Of a DNA stretch of 34,624 bases, positions 23,026 through 33,812 are shown in pieces. The translations under genes and the position numbers were made by a program. Position 1 is the first letter of the stretch; every line of letters starts with the position of its first letter. The notes beneath the pieces were generated by a model. The model was not told the DNA's origin. It worked only from the letters and a program-made list of their open reading frames with translations, and did no database searches. This stretch comes from Pigoraptor chileana (lineage: Eukaryota > Opisthokonta > Filasterea): the NCBI GenBank assembly GCA_943704495.1, contig CALSCR010001918.1:1-34624 (forward strand). Reading direction: 5' to 3'.

Positions 23026-23491
23026 GTTTCTGACAGTTTTAAGAGCATGAAGTTGATTGATTGAAAATCAGTGCACACTGAATCTAAATGGTAGTTGTGT
23101 GGCGCAGTCGTTTGCTGCAATTATCACGTGATCCGAACCGTCAGGCTGAAGTTGCTGTTGAAGTGGACTGGCCAGTCTAAATGTTTGTTGTGTTGCTGTT
23201 GAAGTGGTGCAGTCTTGTGTGAAGTTGCTGCTGAAGTGGTGCAGTGAGTTACTTCGGTGAAGTTGCTGCTGAAGTGGTCCGACTGGTCTCACAAGCCGGC
23301 TGGGCGCCTAAAACACTGTCACACACATACGCACGGGTGCTGCCCCTTCTCTCCCACTGCCGTGCCGTCTGATCAGGTGCCCCAACCGTTCTTTTCTATT
23401 TGATTACTGTCGACGGTTCACTAATTGTGCCCAATTGATTCCTAATCTCTTCATTCTCAGACTTCTTCTTTTCTTTTTCTCTGAACCAAAA
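23026..23491. other. Shared promoter spacer between MCMDC2 and the 23492 gene
   Basis: A divergent intergenic stretch of about 470 bases. It contains the minisatellite at 23147-23280 and a pyrimidine-rich run with a possible acceptor (TTCTCAG, near 23460) just before the ATG at 23492. No other gene is seen. Confidence 0.65.
23147..23280 (+). repeat. Minisatellite of GAAGTTGCTGyTGAAGTGG units
   Basis: Four imperfect copies of GAAGTTGCTGyTGAAGTGG (one lacks the first part), spaced by 20 to 30 bases of variable sequence, in the promoter region between two divergent genes. Confidence 0.85.
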
Positions 23492-24317
23492 ATGGTCCGC
23501 TTACTCAGTTTTCGGTCGGCCCTTGGGAAGGATGCGTTGGCGCCCGTTGCGTCTCCCATCAGTTCCGGCAAGCGTCGGGCTGCGGCTGCCAAGGGAACTG
23601 ATCGCGCAGGAAAGCGTCATGTTGGGAGTGGTGCTCGAAGCACAACGAAGACGACGAAATCGTCGGACGATGATGAAAACGAAGATGAAGAAACCAACGA
23701 AGATGAGATTTCTATGTCGCTTGGATCTCAGGACGCCTCCTTACTATTGGCGGCTTTTGATCATTGCTGCGTACCGCCGCATCCAGTCACTCGAAGGGGA
23801 CTCAGTTGACGGTCTGACCAAAGAGTACATTCTCCGTTCGCTGCTTGCGGCATGCCCGAGTGATATCACTGAACCGCCGCAGCCCCATTACCAGCCATTC
23901 AGTGGCTATCCTGCCTTTGACATGAACCAGATCCTTTCGCGTGTTATGGCAACCGTTCGTGATCCACCGGCCGTCGTCCTGAGTGAGTTGCTCTCCAAGG
24001 AAATCGTTCCCGCCATTTGTGCGGCTGGGCTGGGGCCGGTGATTTGGTTTGCGCGCCTGCACTGTTCGGTGTCCCAGGATGACATACCGCCACAATTCCA
24101 ACACATGGACAACTGTCTCATTCGGCAGGCGCATGTGATGCTTGAGCTCCTTGCGCCCTTTGTGGCGAAAACAAAGAAGGCGCTTGCGGGAACTCCGTAT
24201 GCAGTGGGACGCAAAAGCGACGCACACTACAACTTGGCTGATGACCGAATGGACACACTTCTGGACTGTTTTCGCCGCGCGGCGTCCAAGTCTGATGTGT
24301 ACGGCATCATTGAGTGA
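23492..24317 (+). CDS. Unknown protein, basic/acidic N-terminus, needs one frame change
   Basis: I do not recognise this gene. From the ATG at 23492 one frame codes for a basic start (SGKRRAAAAKG), a Thr/Lys stretch and an acidic run (SSDDDENEDEETNEDE), a mix common in nuclear proteins. That frame stays open to 23809. A second frame, shifted by +1, holds the rest, from about 23745 to the stop at 24315-24317. It has good coding character: YRRIQSLEGDSVDGLTKEYI, PVIWFARLHCSV, AHVMLELLAPF and DDRMDTLLDCF. No convincing intron joins them, so either the gene carries an indel or there is a very short intron or a frameshift. A decayed partial copy of its 3' half lies at 34496-34624, so it belongs to a multicopy family. 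It may be an accessory or mobile gene, but nothing in the sequence shows which. Confidence 0.5.
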
Positions 24318-24422
24318 GCGAGTGGAGTGCCTGGATCGCAAGCATTGCGCGGCCAGATTTGCATGATCTTTTAAGACGGCAATCAGCAATCAGATCTGAA
24401 GATATTTGTCATGGCAAACTCT

Positions 24423-24586
24423 GTGAGTATGCGGGGGTACATTGCCCTTTGATTACAATAAAACTTTTGCTCTGAATGACTAAGAACCGCCTGATTGGTA
24501 ATGGTGCACCTGGTGAGTATGCGGGGGTACATCGCCCTTTGAGTACAATAAAGCCTCTGCTCGGAAGGACTAAGAACCTACCCATG
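24423..24586 (+). repeat. Imperfect tandem duplication, 90-base period, with AATAAA
   Basis: Two copies start GTGAGTATGCGGGGGTACAT at 24423 and 24513. Both go on through GCCCTTTGAnTACAATAAA and GACTAAGAACC. The first 70 bases or so of each unit are about 85% alike by eye. Each copy carries ACAATAAA, a polyadenylation-like signal on the plus strand, 140 to 240 bases past the stop of the 23492 gene. Confidence 0.9.
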
Positions 24587-24800
24587 ACATGTAAGGACAC
24601 TGAAGCCATGCGTTCAGTGCGAATCGCAATGTGCATGTTATTCAACTGACGTCGTTGCCATCAGAACGAATCAACCTAAGCTTTTAGTAGTACTGTCTGG
24701 TCGGCGTACTGAGTTGCTACTCCTTTCGGGGTAGTGACGGTTCCCGCCAAAAATGTTTCACTGGGTGACTCTTGTTACTGTTTTGGCATTGTTTGTAACC

Positions 24801-24816
24801 AAGGGTACGTACCCTT
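24801..24816. repeat. Perfect 16-bp palindrome
   Basis: AAGGGTACGTACCCTT reads the same on both strands and is flanked by GTAACC and GCCGTAAC. It could be a binding site or chance. Confidence 0.9.
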
Positions 24817-25126
24817 GCCGTAACCATTAAATTGGCCTGTGGCGACATTTTGCTGATGAAAGGGAGGCTCAATTTCAATTAAAAACGGAATTTCTCGTTA
24901 AGGGGCCCAATTGAGATTGCAAACACGCGAGATATCACTGGCAGACAATACAAACGACATATTACAACACTATTTCATTCTTCGTTTTTTTCTGACACGC
25001 CACACTTTCCGTCGTCCTGCGGGCTCTAAATCAGCACGAAAGCATTCAAGAAAACCTCGGGTTTATGGTCATCGTATCAGACCGTTTACGGGTGCGGTAC
25101 GAAGGAAACACAAAAACAGAGATGGA

Positions 25127-27743
25127 TTAGCGACCGGGAATGAAGAACGGAACGTCGCGGACAATGATTCCGTCCGCTATCGCATCTACTCTCGCCATGC
25201 CTGCCTCCCGCTCAGTCGCTTCAGAGGCGCCGCCAGAGCCGAAACATGGCGGCAGGCTGGTGTCGACGGGCATTGGGTTGGTTGGAGTGCCGGCGGACCA
25301 CCCGCAAGGACCAATGCCAACGTGTGATCCCGTCGAGGGATCCACAACGACGCCCCTCATAAGATCCCTGTACCTGTGTTGGGTGAGAACGTGTGCATCG
25401 TCATGTGTCAGTCCTCTGTGCCAGTCCGGTGGTACGGCTCAAGTTGCAGCGGAGCATATGGATGGAAGTATGAACACGCAAACAAGCCATCTTGCGGCAT
25501 CTTGAACCCACCAGTCCACCCACTCAAAGCCCAACCCTATGGTGGAGCTATCAAAGTATCCATAATTCGAAGCACTATGGAGAGGATCACCGGTGATACC
25601 GGCGAGTGCGTTCCTGCAGTTGTGATCATTTTGAGCCCAAGTGGTCAAGAAGTACTAATGAGATACGGCTGCGGCGGTCAACTCAGGGCCTAGTTACTGG
25701 TGAACCAACAGACACAGACACGGCCGCACACACAAAAAGTCACATGAGGACACAAGTAATATGATCTCGACTGTTAGCATGGTAATCGACCCACCGGCTG
25801 CTGTAGTAACCGAGAACCTGATGCATCCACTCGTGCAGAAACACTGAGCGCTGTCCTGCATTGAAGAGGAAATTGTCCCAAGCAGGCACGATAATCTCGG
25901 ACCAACCGGCCTCTCCGTTCCCACTCGGAGGGTACGCCGTCAGACCAAAGAACGGCTGGGGGAAGCTCTCGAAGGTGGTTTCGTTGAATATCTTCCAGAC
26001 GGCAATTATGCTTGAAATGTGGAGCAGTTTGTGTGTGTGCGTGTGTGTGTGTGTATGTGTGGAGGGGGAGGGATAACACGGGTGGTATACAATCGTCAAT
26101 TCCACAACATTCACAAGAGGATTCCAATACAGCATATCTGTGTAAGGGACAACTGGGCGCCACTTATGCGCTGGTGCGCTGCATGTGCACGCAGCATGCT
26201 ATTCGTTCGGGGTATGCCGGTGTGACCGTGTGGGCAGGTACTGCGCATACAATGCAGGTACTTAACAATAAACACTTACGAGTCGTACGAGCCAATGGGC
26301 GCAAGAATAGGCACATCCGGGTTGTTCTGAGGGCACAGCCAAAATTGGGTTGGGCCAAAGTCACACACGTACTCAAATGTGACCGGATGGTCCGGGTAGG
26401 CAATCTGTGTGCGCATCGTGGAAGGTAAAGAAATGGTAGACGCAGAACTGTCTCAGTGAACTTCCCGGCAACAAACCGTAGTTTTCGGGAAACATAATCA
26501 CAGAACATCAAGAAGGGAAAATGACGGTACTTGTGGTCATACGACACAGGCAATGATGAGAGTATCGGAGCGCGCGCGCAAGTGTGCGGCGTAAACGGGA
26601 CGCCGTTGAGTCGACAGCAACAACAATTGGACCCACCGTGACATCAATTGCCCCGAGCCCACCACTGAGCGAGAATGTGAGGTTTGCCCATTCGGCAACC
26701 GTCTCTTCAATGTTGGTGAGCTGTGCTTGCTTCATTTCCGCATGGAACGTCTGCAGTGGTCGAGGGATCTCGCCGTGAGCCAATGACAACTTGCACGGGA
26801 GAACAACGGTGTACGCATAACAGCCGGTACAGAGAAGCGTCCTGCAGGCATAGAGCGCAATTACCACGTGGTTACTGGTGCTCAGCTTACCCTCGTGATC
26901 GGGTTCGACGGATCCGTCCTGTCAGGATACGTAATGTTCGTCGTGCGGTAAACGATCACAAGCGTCTTCCACACCGTCGGGAAGATGGACGGGAAAGTGG
27001 ACTCGACAGCGGAACCGGTGCTGGTGGGTTGCGCAAGGGACGACGACCTGTATGGCGTAGACGTTGTGGGCGTGGGCGAGTGTGGCGTGGTTGACGCAGA
27101 TGGGCGGCGAGTGCAGTGCTTCCGGTGTCCCTTGCACGGGCGCCGGCCATGGTGCTTAGCCGAGTGGCCACGACCCCTTCCGTGGCAACGTGACCTCCCC
27201 CTGCCACCGTCGCTGCCATCTTCATCTTGTTCATGCGATTCGGCACTTTCCGGGTCGTCCTCGTCGTCGTCGTCGTTGGGGTCGAATTTCGCATCCTCGA
27301 CATCGTTGTCCGGTTCACCGTCATCAATAATCACACCATCCGCATTGTCCACTGGCTCGTCTGACTCACTCTCGTCATCAGCACTCTCGGTATTCTCAAA
27401 GCGACGCGCCAATGTCCAGTCCCCACGATGTCCCATGGGCTGTTTCGAGTCGCTCGTCGGCGCGCCCAAGCAAGGGTAAACTAAAAATGTATATAAGGTG
27501 CAATCACCGAATGTCAATCTGAGACTCGCCGGCGCACGTAGTGTATGCGTACCATGCGCCGGCATTCTAAGATGGAGGCAGCACACACACTCAAACACAT
27601 ACGCACAAAGACACCAATATCAAACATATATCAAACAGCTTCATCCACCCATCGCTCTATATATAATACAGATACTAACCCATCAAGAGAACCGCGACCG
27701 ATGACACCGCCGCTATGGCCAGTATTAGGAACAGCAAACGCAT
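25127..27743 (-). CDS. Secreted HExxH zinc metalloprotease with a low-complexity linker
   Basis: Probable secreted peptidase. Exons, minus strand: 27743-27680, 27480-26931, 26841-26637, 26404-26280, 26010-about 25752, 25654-25512, 25367-25127; about 528 residues. Exon 1 codes for a signal peptide (MRLLFLILAIAAVSSVAVLL). Exon 2 codes for a long linker: acidic (DPNDDDDEDDPES), then Arg/Gly/His-rich, then Ser/Thr/Pro-rich. Exons 3-7 form the catalytic part. Exon 5 has SVFLHEWMHQVLGYY, a HExxH zinc site. Exon 6 has CRNALAG, LHSASNYGYF and GFEWVDW, and exon 7 starts DLMRG. An active-site helix followed by a Tyr-rich stretch and W-x(1,3)-DxMRG is a pattern I associate with secreted HEW[LM]H peptidases, but I cannot name the family. 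The exon 2 donor is GTATCC at 26930, chosen for phase; the better-looking GTAAGC at 26890 gives the wrong phase. The exon 5 donor is uncertain. Confidence 0.74.
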
Positions 27744-28380
27744 TTTATGCGTCTTTGAATTGTTGTCCGAAATTGCGGCACTCGATTCGTAGAATACTCC
27801 TCAGTGTGTCTGAACCCCATTACGGGATGGTTTTACTCTTATATAGCCGTCGGGTCAGCGCACTTTGGTTGAGGCCGGACAACTGAACGCGGCACTGTCC
27901 CGAGGCATCTTTCTTTGCAAGCCGGGAGTCATTCTCGGTGCGCTAAAATTCGAACAAGAATAAGGCAGACGGAGAGCGAATTTGGTGGGTGCGTATCATC
28001 CTGCTCGATGTACAAGCTTTTCGGATCTCGTGATAGTCGCGGCAGTGGTCACTCGCACCCATCCTAATGTGATGCGCAAACATTTTGAGCAGAAAAATGG
28101 CATATTATTAATATGTATAAACATGGGTTGTTCGTGACTGTGACACCCGGAGATATGCCGGCAGCGTAAACTACGTCGCCGGTGATCAGATCACTGACAC
28201 ATTCACCTCCTGCGAAAGAAATGTGTGCAAAGCCGAGATTGAAACCTGGCACTGTGTAATTCCTGCTGTTCTGGCCGAGCCGACGTCCATTTTACTGAAT
28301 CCTCGGTAATAATGACACAATCTTCCTGACTGTTCGGTGACGCCCGGCATTACCGCTGTAGCCGGTGGGAACCGCTGCGT

Positions 28381-28435
28381 GAACATGGGCAGTGTCACAT
28401 TTGCTGTAACATGGGCAGTGTCACATTTGCTGTTG
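28381..28435 (+). repeat. 26- to 27-bp tandem duplication
   Basis: AACATGGGCAGTGTCACATT followed by TGCTGT occurs twice back to back (from about 28382 and 28408) and is identical between copies. Confidence 0.93.
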
Positions 28436-28521
28436 CGCTTGCACTCGCAGTCGCACTCGCAGTCGCACTCGCAGTCGCACTCGCAGTCGCAGTCGCACTC
28501 GCAGTCGCACTCGCAGTCCAA
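28436..28521 (+). repeat. 12-bp minisatellite (GCACTCGCAGTC)n
   Basis: About seven copies of GCACTCGCAGTC, one of them shortened by six bases. The unit is a multiple of three and gives a Ser/Gln/His open frame on the plus strand and a Cys/Glu/Asp frame on the minus strand, so those frames are not evidence of a gene. Confidence 0.95.
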
Positions 28522-28643
28522 GGGTACTCACTCACACCGCATAGACATGGGCACAATATCAACAACATTTATGCATACCGTAATGATCATCCGTCGTCGG
28601 CGTCTGTGTTGTTGCGAGTGCTGCTCGGTCTCGGCATCCCGGA

Positions 28644-28796
28644 ATGGAATCGGCGTTTGTGATTGGTCACTACGATGACGAATGGAGTCCGCCCCGTACG
28701 GATGGTGTTTATGTCGGCAACAAATACATGTACTTGTTTCTCACAAGCGAACCCGGCAATCGACCCGGTGAAATGGATGGGAAAGTGATTTTTTGA
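28644..28796 (+). CDS. Possible 50-residue open frame
   Basis: ATG to stop gives a balanced, globular-looking peptide (VIGHYDDEWSPPRTDGVYVG, then NKYMYLFLTSEPG). Composition is unlike the repeat-derived frames around it. It has no recognised motif, may be one exon of a longer gene, and may be a remnant. Confidence 0.25.
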   Translation: MESAFVIGHYDDEWSPPRTDGVYVGNKYMYLFLTSEPGNRPGEMDGKVIF

Positions 28797-30499
28797 TGTT
28801 GATTTTCGCGACCGATCTGCGTCACAACACGGTCAGCGGGATGCGCCGGGCTCCCACGGAACGCTCGGTACGCACTATCTCATGCCTATAACGGCCACGC
28901 CGTACAGTGTTGCGCAGACATCGCCTTAACTGCCGGATGCATGTAGGCACACAACTGCAAGGGCGCAACGTCGCTAATGAAACGCCCTCTTGAACGCATG
29001 CCCTGGCGGCGATTCAGTCTTCCGGACTCTCAGGTATCCGATGCCGGGGAAAGTGCACACGTGGATCGCTCTGCGGAAACGCGCCGCTCGGCTGTATGTT
29101 GTGTTTGCAGACGACAGCAAAACGGCCGTCCTTACAGCACCTCCCTTACAGTGCCGTCTGAAAGGGGCCCGTTATCAATGCTTGTTGTTGATGTGGTAGA
29201 GGTCAACTTCTTGTTGACACACAGAATGATGGATTACACAGAATGATTGATCACGACACTGCAATAATGACCGTCGATTACATTTGGAATGCAGTTCGTT
29301 CACACGTGGGGACGGTGAATTTCGGATGAGTACAGTCGATGATGTGCCGTCACCGAAAGGAAACAGATCCGGAGCTCGAATTCAAAAAGACGTTAAAACG
29401 CCGATGGGCATCACTTCTTGTTAACGGAACTTCGGCTCGTCACGGACAAAGAGCTCAAAGCAATTCGAGCGTTCTTTCACTCAAGTGGGACGCGGATCAA
29501 GAGGCCACGCTCGCCGAATTTTGTACGGGGGTAACATTGCAAAGTACTTTAATTTAAGGATCGTTACCTGGTCGAACTATTCAACCCACTGCAGCTCTCT
29601 ACGTGAATTAGACGACGACAGATGCTCGGAAGACGGCGGATTCTCAGAAGGCAGCGCTCACTCAGCAGCAGGAGACGACGGAGGACCTCATGACCATCGA
29701 GGAGCTTTACGCGATTGTTGACAACTGCAACACTTTTCAGTTGTTGTGCATCGGTGCGGCTAGGAAATTTTGCCTTCGCGATCCTTTGCATTCGAAAGTT
29801 ATTTTTTGCGTTGTCAATCTATCAACCGGAAATGAACTCTTCCCTTGACCATCAAAATGTTACAAGGATCATTGACACACACGTGAATTGAGCACGTGTG
29901 GTACAATCATGTCGGCAGCACATCGAGATCAAGGCCAACGGTGACTGCAAATTACAGTGTACATGTAGTTCGCTTGGGATGGGCATTGCCACACCGGCTG
30001 TCGCGGATTAGATTGATTAGACCATCGATCGCCGGCGATCTTGAAATGCCCACCCGTCCGACAATGACAACCGGACAATCGATGTGGCTCATCATGTCAG
30101 TGATCGATGCAGTGCGCTAGCATACTAGACGCATAAAATAAAACAAACAAAGTCATACATCGTATCTGTGCACGGCAATGCCGTTAACCAAAGTAATGTA
30201 CTATACGCGCTGTCAGTGCAATTGAGTTCTGAATCACTGGAACTCGAGATATAATCAGAACAGCCAGCGAGGAACTGAAAATAATACTGTCTGCGGGTCA
30301 GTGAACCCAGATGCCATGCCGTGCCCTGAGTCAGGAATATAATTCGGCATTAGATACCTCTGATTGATTGCCATACATGCTCCTGTAAACGCGCATACTG
30401 TATACGAAACCCCGGCCTAAGGACTCAGGTCAGAACTTGGCCACGCACCAATGTGACGTTCATTCTCAGGCAAGCCCGTCAGCCTGCTGGCTGTCACAC

Positions 30500-30545
30500 G
30501 GCCTCGGCCGAGTCGGCAATTAAACTGACTCGGTCGGCAATCTTG
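30500..30545. repeat. Hairpin and direct repeat around GAGTCGGCAAT
   Basis: CCGAGTC near 30508 and GACTCGG near 30527 form a 7-bp perfect stem. GTCGGCAAT occurs on both sides as a direct repeat. Confidence 0.6.
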
Positions 30546-30882
30546 AAGCGGATCAACATGACATGTGAAACAGGAAACTTTGATTTGATGAACGCACTGG
30601 CTATAAAGCGGCTGTTCATTGATTTCACGGCGCCGATTTCAGTCAGTAAGTGCCGCAGTCGGAGTCGGGACGATGCCGGAGAGAGCTGAAACCAAGGACA
30701 GTTCAGGCAAACAGTCAGTGTGGAACTCTGAATTAATCCCGGTGTCCGCCAGTGCGGGACTCAGAGCAAGGTACCTTTCCTTTTCAGAGCCAAGGGTAAT
30801 CGAACAGCAGAAGCTAATTAATTAAAAACAGTATTACTGGGTCAAGGGTACTCAGCACTTACGCCAAGAAAAGACTGAACCG

Positions 30883-30960
30883 GCGACTTACAAGACTGCA
30901 CATGCAGGCACTTAAGGACTTACGCGACTTACAAGACTGAAGGCGGGGACTTAAGTCCCC
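30883..30960. repeat. Direct 15-bp repeats and a perfect palindrome
   Basis: CGACTTACAAGACTG occurs at 30883 and 30924. GGGGACTTAAGTCCCC at 30945-30960 is a perfect 16-bp palindrome. They lie 100 to 170 bases before the CRN/RHS-type open frame. Confidence 0.85.
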
Positions 30961-31056
30961 TTGTGCCCCGTGCAGTCCCCGAAAAGCGCGATACAATATC
31001 GTGTGTCGATTTGAAAATTTGACACAGAGGCACAAAGGCGACCACGTTTACTGTCA

Positions 31057-33240
31057 ATGATTGCAGTTGGTGCAATGGCGACGACGGAGGTCACACCGCT
31101 GTCCGCCACAGCTAGTACGGTCGCGTGGCTATACAACGATAAGACGCTCCACGAATGTGCGGACCCTTATATTGAAATATACAAGCGCGCTACTGCTTTT
31201 AGAACGCTCGACGAGCAAAAGACAATATTCGGAAATGTTCTGAAAAAGATTGTGCCACTGACGCCAATAGAGGAGGATCATAACCCTGCGCGCTTCAACT
31301 CGTATCTTCTCGAACCATTTGGCACCATAGCGTCATTATTGCATTCGGCGGTCGCCGATGCCGATTCTCGTCTGCAGGGGCGGAAGACGCTTGCGCTGTG
31401 CGCCGCGAGTGGCTCTGGCAAGACAAAGCTCCTCTACTCGCTTGCGACAAACGCGTCCCTGCAGCATCGTGCGAGTGTGGTTATCATCCCACTCCACACG
31501 GGCGCTGGATGGCATGCGGCTCTTCGCGCTCTCGAAAAAATGCTTGGTGATTTGAAGCCTGTGTCGCAGAATTTGAACGAAACGGAAACTGCGATAGCCG
31601 CACTTGATCTTGTGCGACTATTCGTGGCTTCGTTTGTGCTGTGGATACTTGTCCTCAACAACCGTGCCGCTGACATGAACCATGACGAGCGTCGCAAGAT
31701 GTGGGTCGTTGCCATGGAGAACGGCCACGGCGAACTCGGCGTGGCGCGGGTTTTTGAGCTGTTGTTGACCTCGCTTCCAACAGCGGACCATTCGTGAGCT
31801 CACAAGTCAGTGTACGAAGACGCTCTTGCGGCACTCGTGGATGCTGCGGGCGGCGATTTGGTCGTTCTGGCATTCAGTGACGAAATCAGCTGCACCATCG
31901 GCGTCGCCTGCGGGATGTGGTACCATCTTGCCGAGTACCAGCAGTGCGTAAGCGACGAAGCCGCGTCGCGCCGACGCAAGGAGATGGAGACGGCATACAG
32001 CCGCGGTGCTCGGGGCAAGCGTGGCCAGCCTACCGACCTCTTTTATGCGCTGCGCCTACTCATGCTGAAGATGGTTGAAGACTCGGCCATCGTCGTGCAC
32101 CCTGTGTTTGCGGACACTGACTTCCACATCCGCGTCGTGCGTGACATCAAAGAGAAGTCGCCGATGAACTCGCGGCTCGACGTCTTCAGTGCATTTTACG
32201 CTGTGTCATTCAAAGAGGTCGCGCAGTTCGTTGGCGAGTACTTTGGTCTCGAGGTGAACGCTGAGTTGTTCATTCCGTTGGCGGGCCGTCCACGTTTTTT
32301 CGGAGACTTTGCGGTGGAGGTTTTCAGGCACTGTCGCGCACATCGCCCTGAAGTATACTAACGATAGAAGACATCGAGCAATGCGTGAAGAAAGCGATTT
32401 AAACGAGTCAGGAGAACCTTCGCAAACTTGTCTCGAAGGCGCTGGATCACAGCGAGCTGGACGAATGCATGGAGAACCTCCTCCGGATGGTAGCACTGAG
32501 CCAAAAGCCTATATTGAGCATCGAGTCGAATAAAATGGCTGATCTCCTCTCGACCAATATGCTCTTTGCCTCTGATGCTGTCCAGTCGAAGGTTGTCGAA
32601 ATCGCACGTACGGGTGACGTGGCGCATACATTTGACGACATTCTTGAGGGCTCGTTGAAGACACTTTGCGTGGACATGAGGGATGAGCCGCTGATGCTGG
32701 CGGTTCTTCGACAGGTTGCCGTTGATCTCGCTGTGACAGCGCGCAAGAGTGCCCTCGGGGTCGTGCCGAAGAATGCACCATTGATCGAACGAACCGACTT
32801 TGTGTACGCGAAGCTCCAGAAGGAACTGTCGCTGCGAAAAGGAGAAAAGGCGGAGGAAATGTTTGCCTGGGTGATCTTTCGCGAAACGATGATGCTGAAA
32901 AGGGCGTCCTTGCGTACTACACTCTCCACCGTTCTCGGTTGTTTACTCGACACTTACAGGCTGGACTGGCTTAGTGAGATTGAAGTGTGCGTTGACCGCA
33001 TTCGGGACTGCACAGGTGGCGACCCGTTCTCCCTCGCGCTTGAGTGGTCTGCCGTTTGTTTTCAACGGCGATCTGGATGCCGGCGCCGATGTAGTATTCC
33101 CCGTCAAACGCATTTTGGATGGTGCGGGCGGACTGTTCTATCTCCAGTCGAAGGCTACGAGTAAGGCGGTCAAGCTTAGTAGTGCACAAGCAACCGTCCA
33201 CTCCGGGACGCAGTACCTCTGCTCCTCCCACAAGTCCCTC
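31057..33240 (+). pseudogene. Broken CRN/RHS-type P-loop NTPase plus nuclease gene
   Basis: This looks like a fossil member of the CRN/RHS effector-type families (Crinklers of oomycetes and chytrids, RHS of trypanosomes), which pair a STAND-like NTPase with a restriction-nuclease-fold domain. The NTPase part begins near 31057 and has a P-loop near 31410 (ASGSGKTKLLYSLA). A helical middle part follows at about 31800-32950. The C-terminal part near 33050-33165 has the D ... QxK spacing of the nuclease fold (DVVFPVK, LFYLQSK). Coding regions are clear but spread over more than one frame, with about four breaks. Coding character is still strong, so decay looks recent. No upstream secretion or translocation region is seen. 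It is followed directly by CA-rich satellite. Confidence 0.62.
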
Positions 33241-33775
33241 AAGGCTGGCGAGGGGTTAGGGTTACATTGGAACACGCCCCCCATACCCTCCCGAAAACGA
33301 CAGCTTATATGTGGGCACATTCGCACACACTCAAACACTCACGAAAACGAAACCGTGGGCATACTCGCACATAATACATATCACACACTCAAACACCCCG
33401 AAAATAACAGCGTATGTGAGCGTGTGTGTGTGTGCGTGGACAAACAGTCCCGAAAATAACAACGTGTTTGGACAACTCGCACATACTTGCGCTCACACAT
33501 ACTCACTCACACACTCCCAAAACGATGGCGTGTGCCGTGTGGTCACACTTGCACGCACTTATACACTCGCACAATTCCAAAAACGACATCTTGTGTGTGG
33601 ACACTCGTACACACTCAAACACTCCCGAAAATGACAGCTTTTGTCGATCACCTCGCACATACTTACAATTGAACATACTTACAAACATTTCAAACACTCC
33701 CGAAAACGACGGCGCACTGACATTTCGCACACCGACTTGCATACACGCAAACACACCCAAACGCTCCGAAAATGA

Positions 33776-33812
<37 letters not shown>

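Larger units (their letters stand above)
24318..25126. other. Spacer between convergent genes, with a 90-bp tandem repeat and a palindrome
   Basis: No gene is seen. It holds the 3' ends of the 23492 gene and of the metalloprotease gene. Features listed separately: the tandem duplication at 24423-24580 and the palindrome at 24801-24816. Confidence 0.65.
27744..31056. other. About 3.3 kb without a convincing gene
   Basis: It holds the upstream region of the metalloprotease gene (TATATAA-like runs near 27657), the repeats at 28381-28520, a short open frame at 28644-28796, and some open stretches with coding-like composition on either strand (minus 28252-28064, plus 28990-29199). None shows a known motif or a clear exon chain. 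Short repeats and a palindrome lie near 30883-30960. From 29250 to 30850 I see nothing I can name. Confidence 0.55.

Noticed and set aside
23435-23491. Upstream start giving a hydrophobic leader (IPNLFILRLLLFFF) to the 23492 gene
   Set aside because: The stretch is a pyrimidine-rich run that looks like an acceptor or leader, the frame there lacks an ATG, and the following sequence is of nuclear type (basic and acidic runs), not secreted.
28186-28521. Cys/Asp/Glu-rich open frame that resembles a metal-binding protein
   Set aside because: It is the translation of the GCACTCGCAGTC minisatellite.
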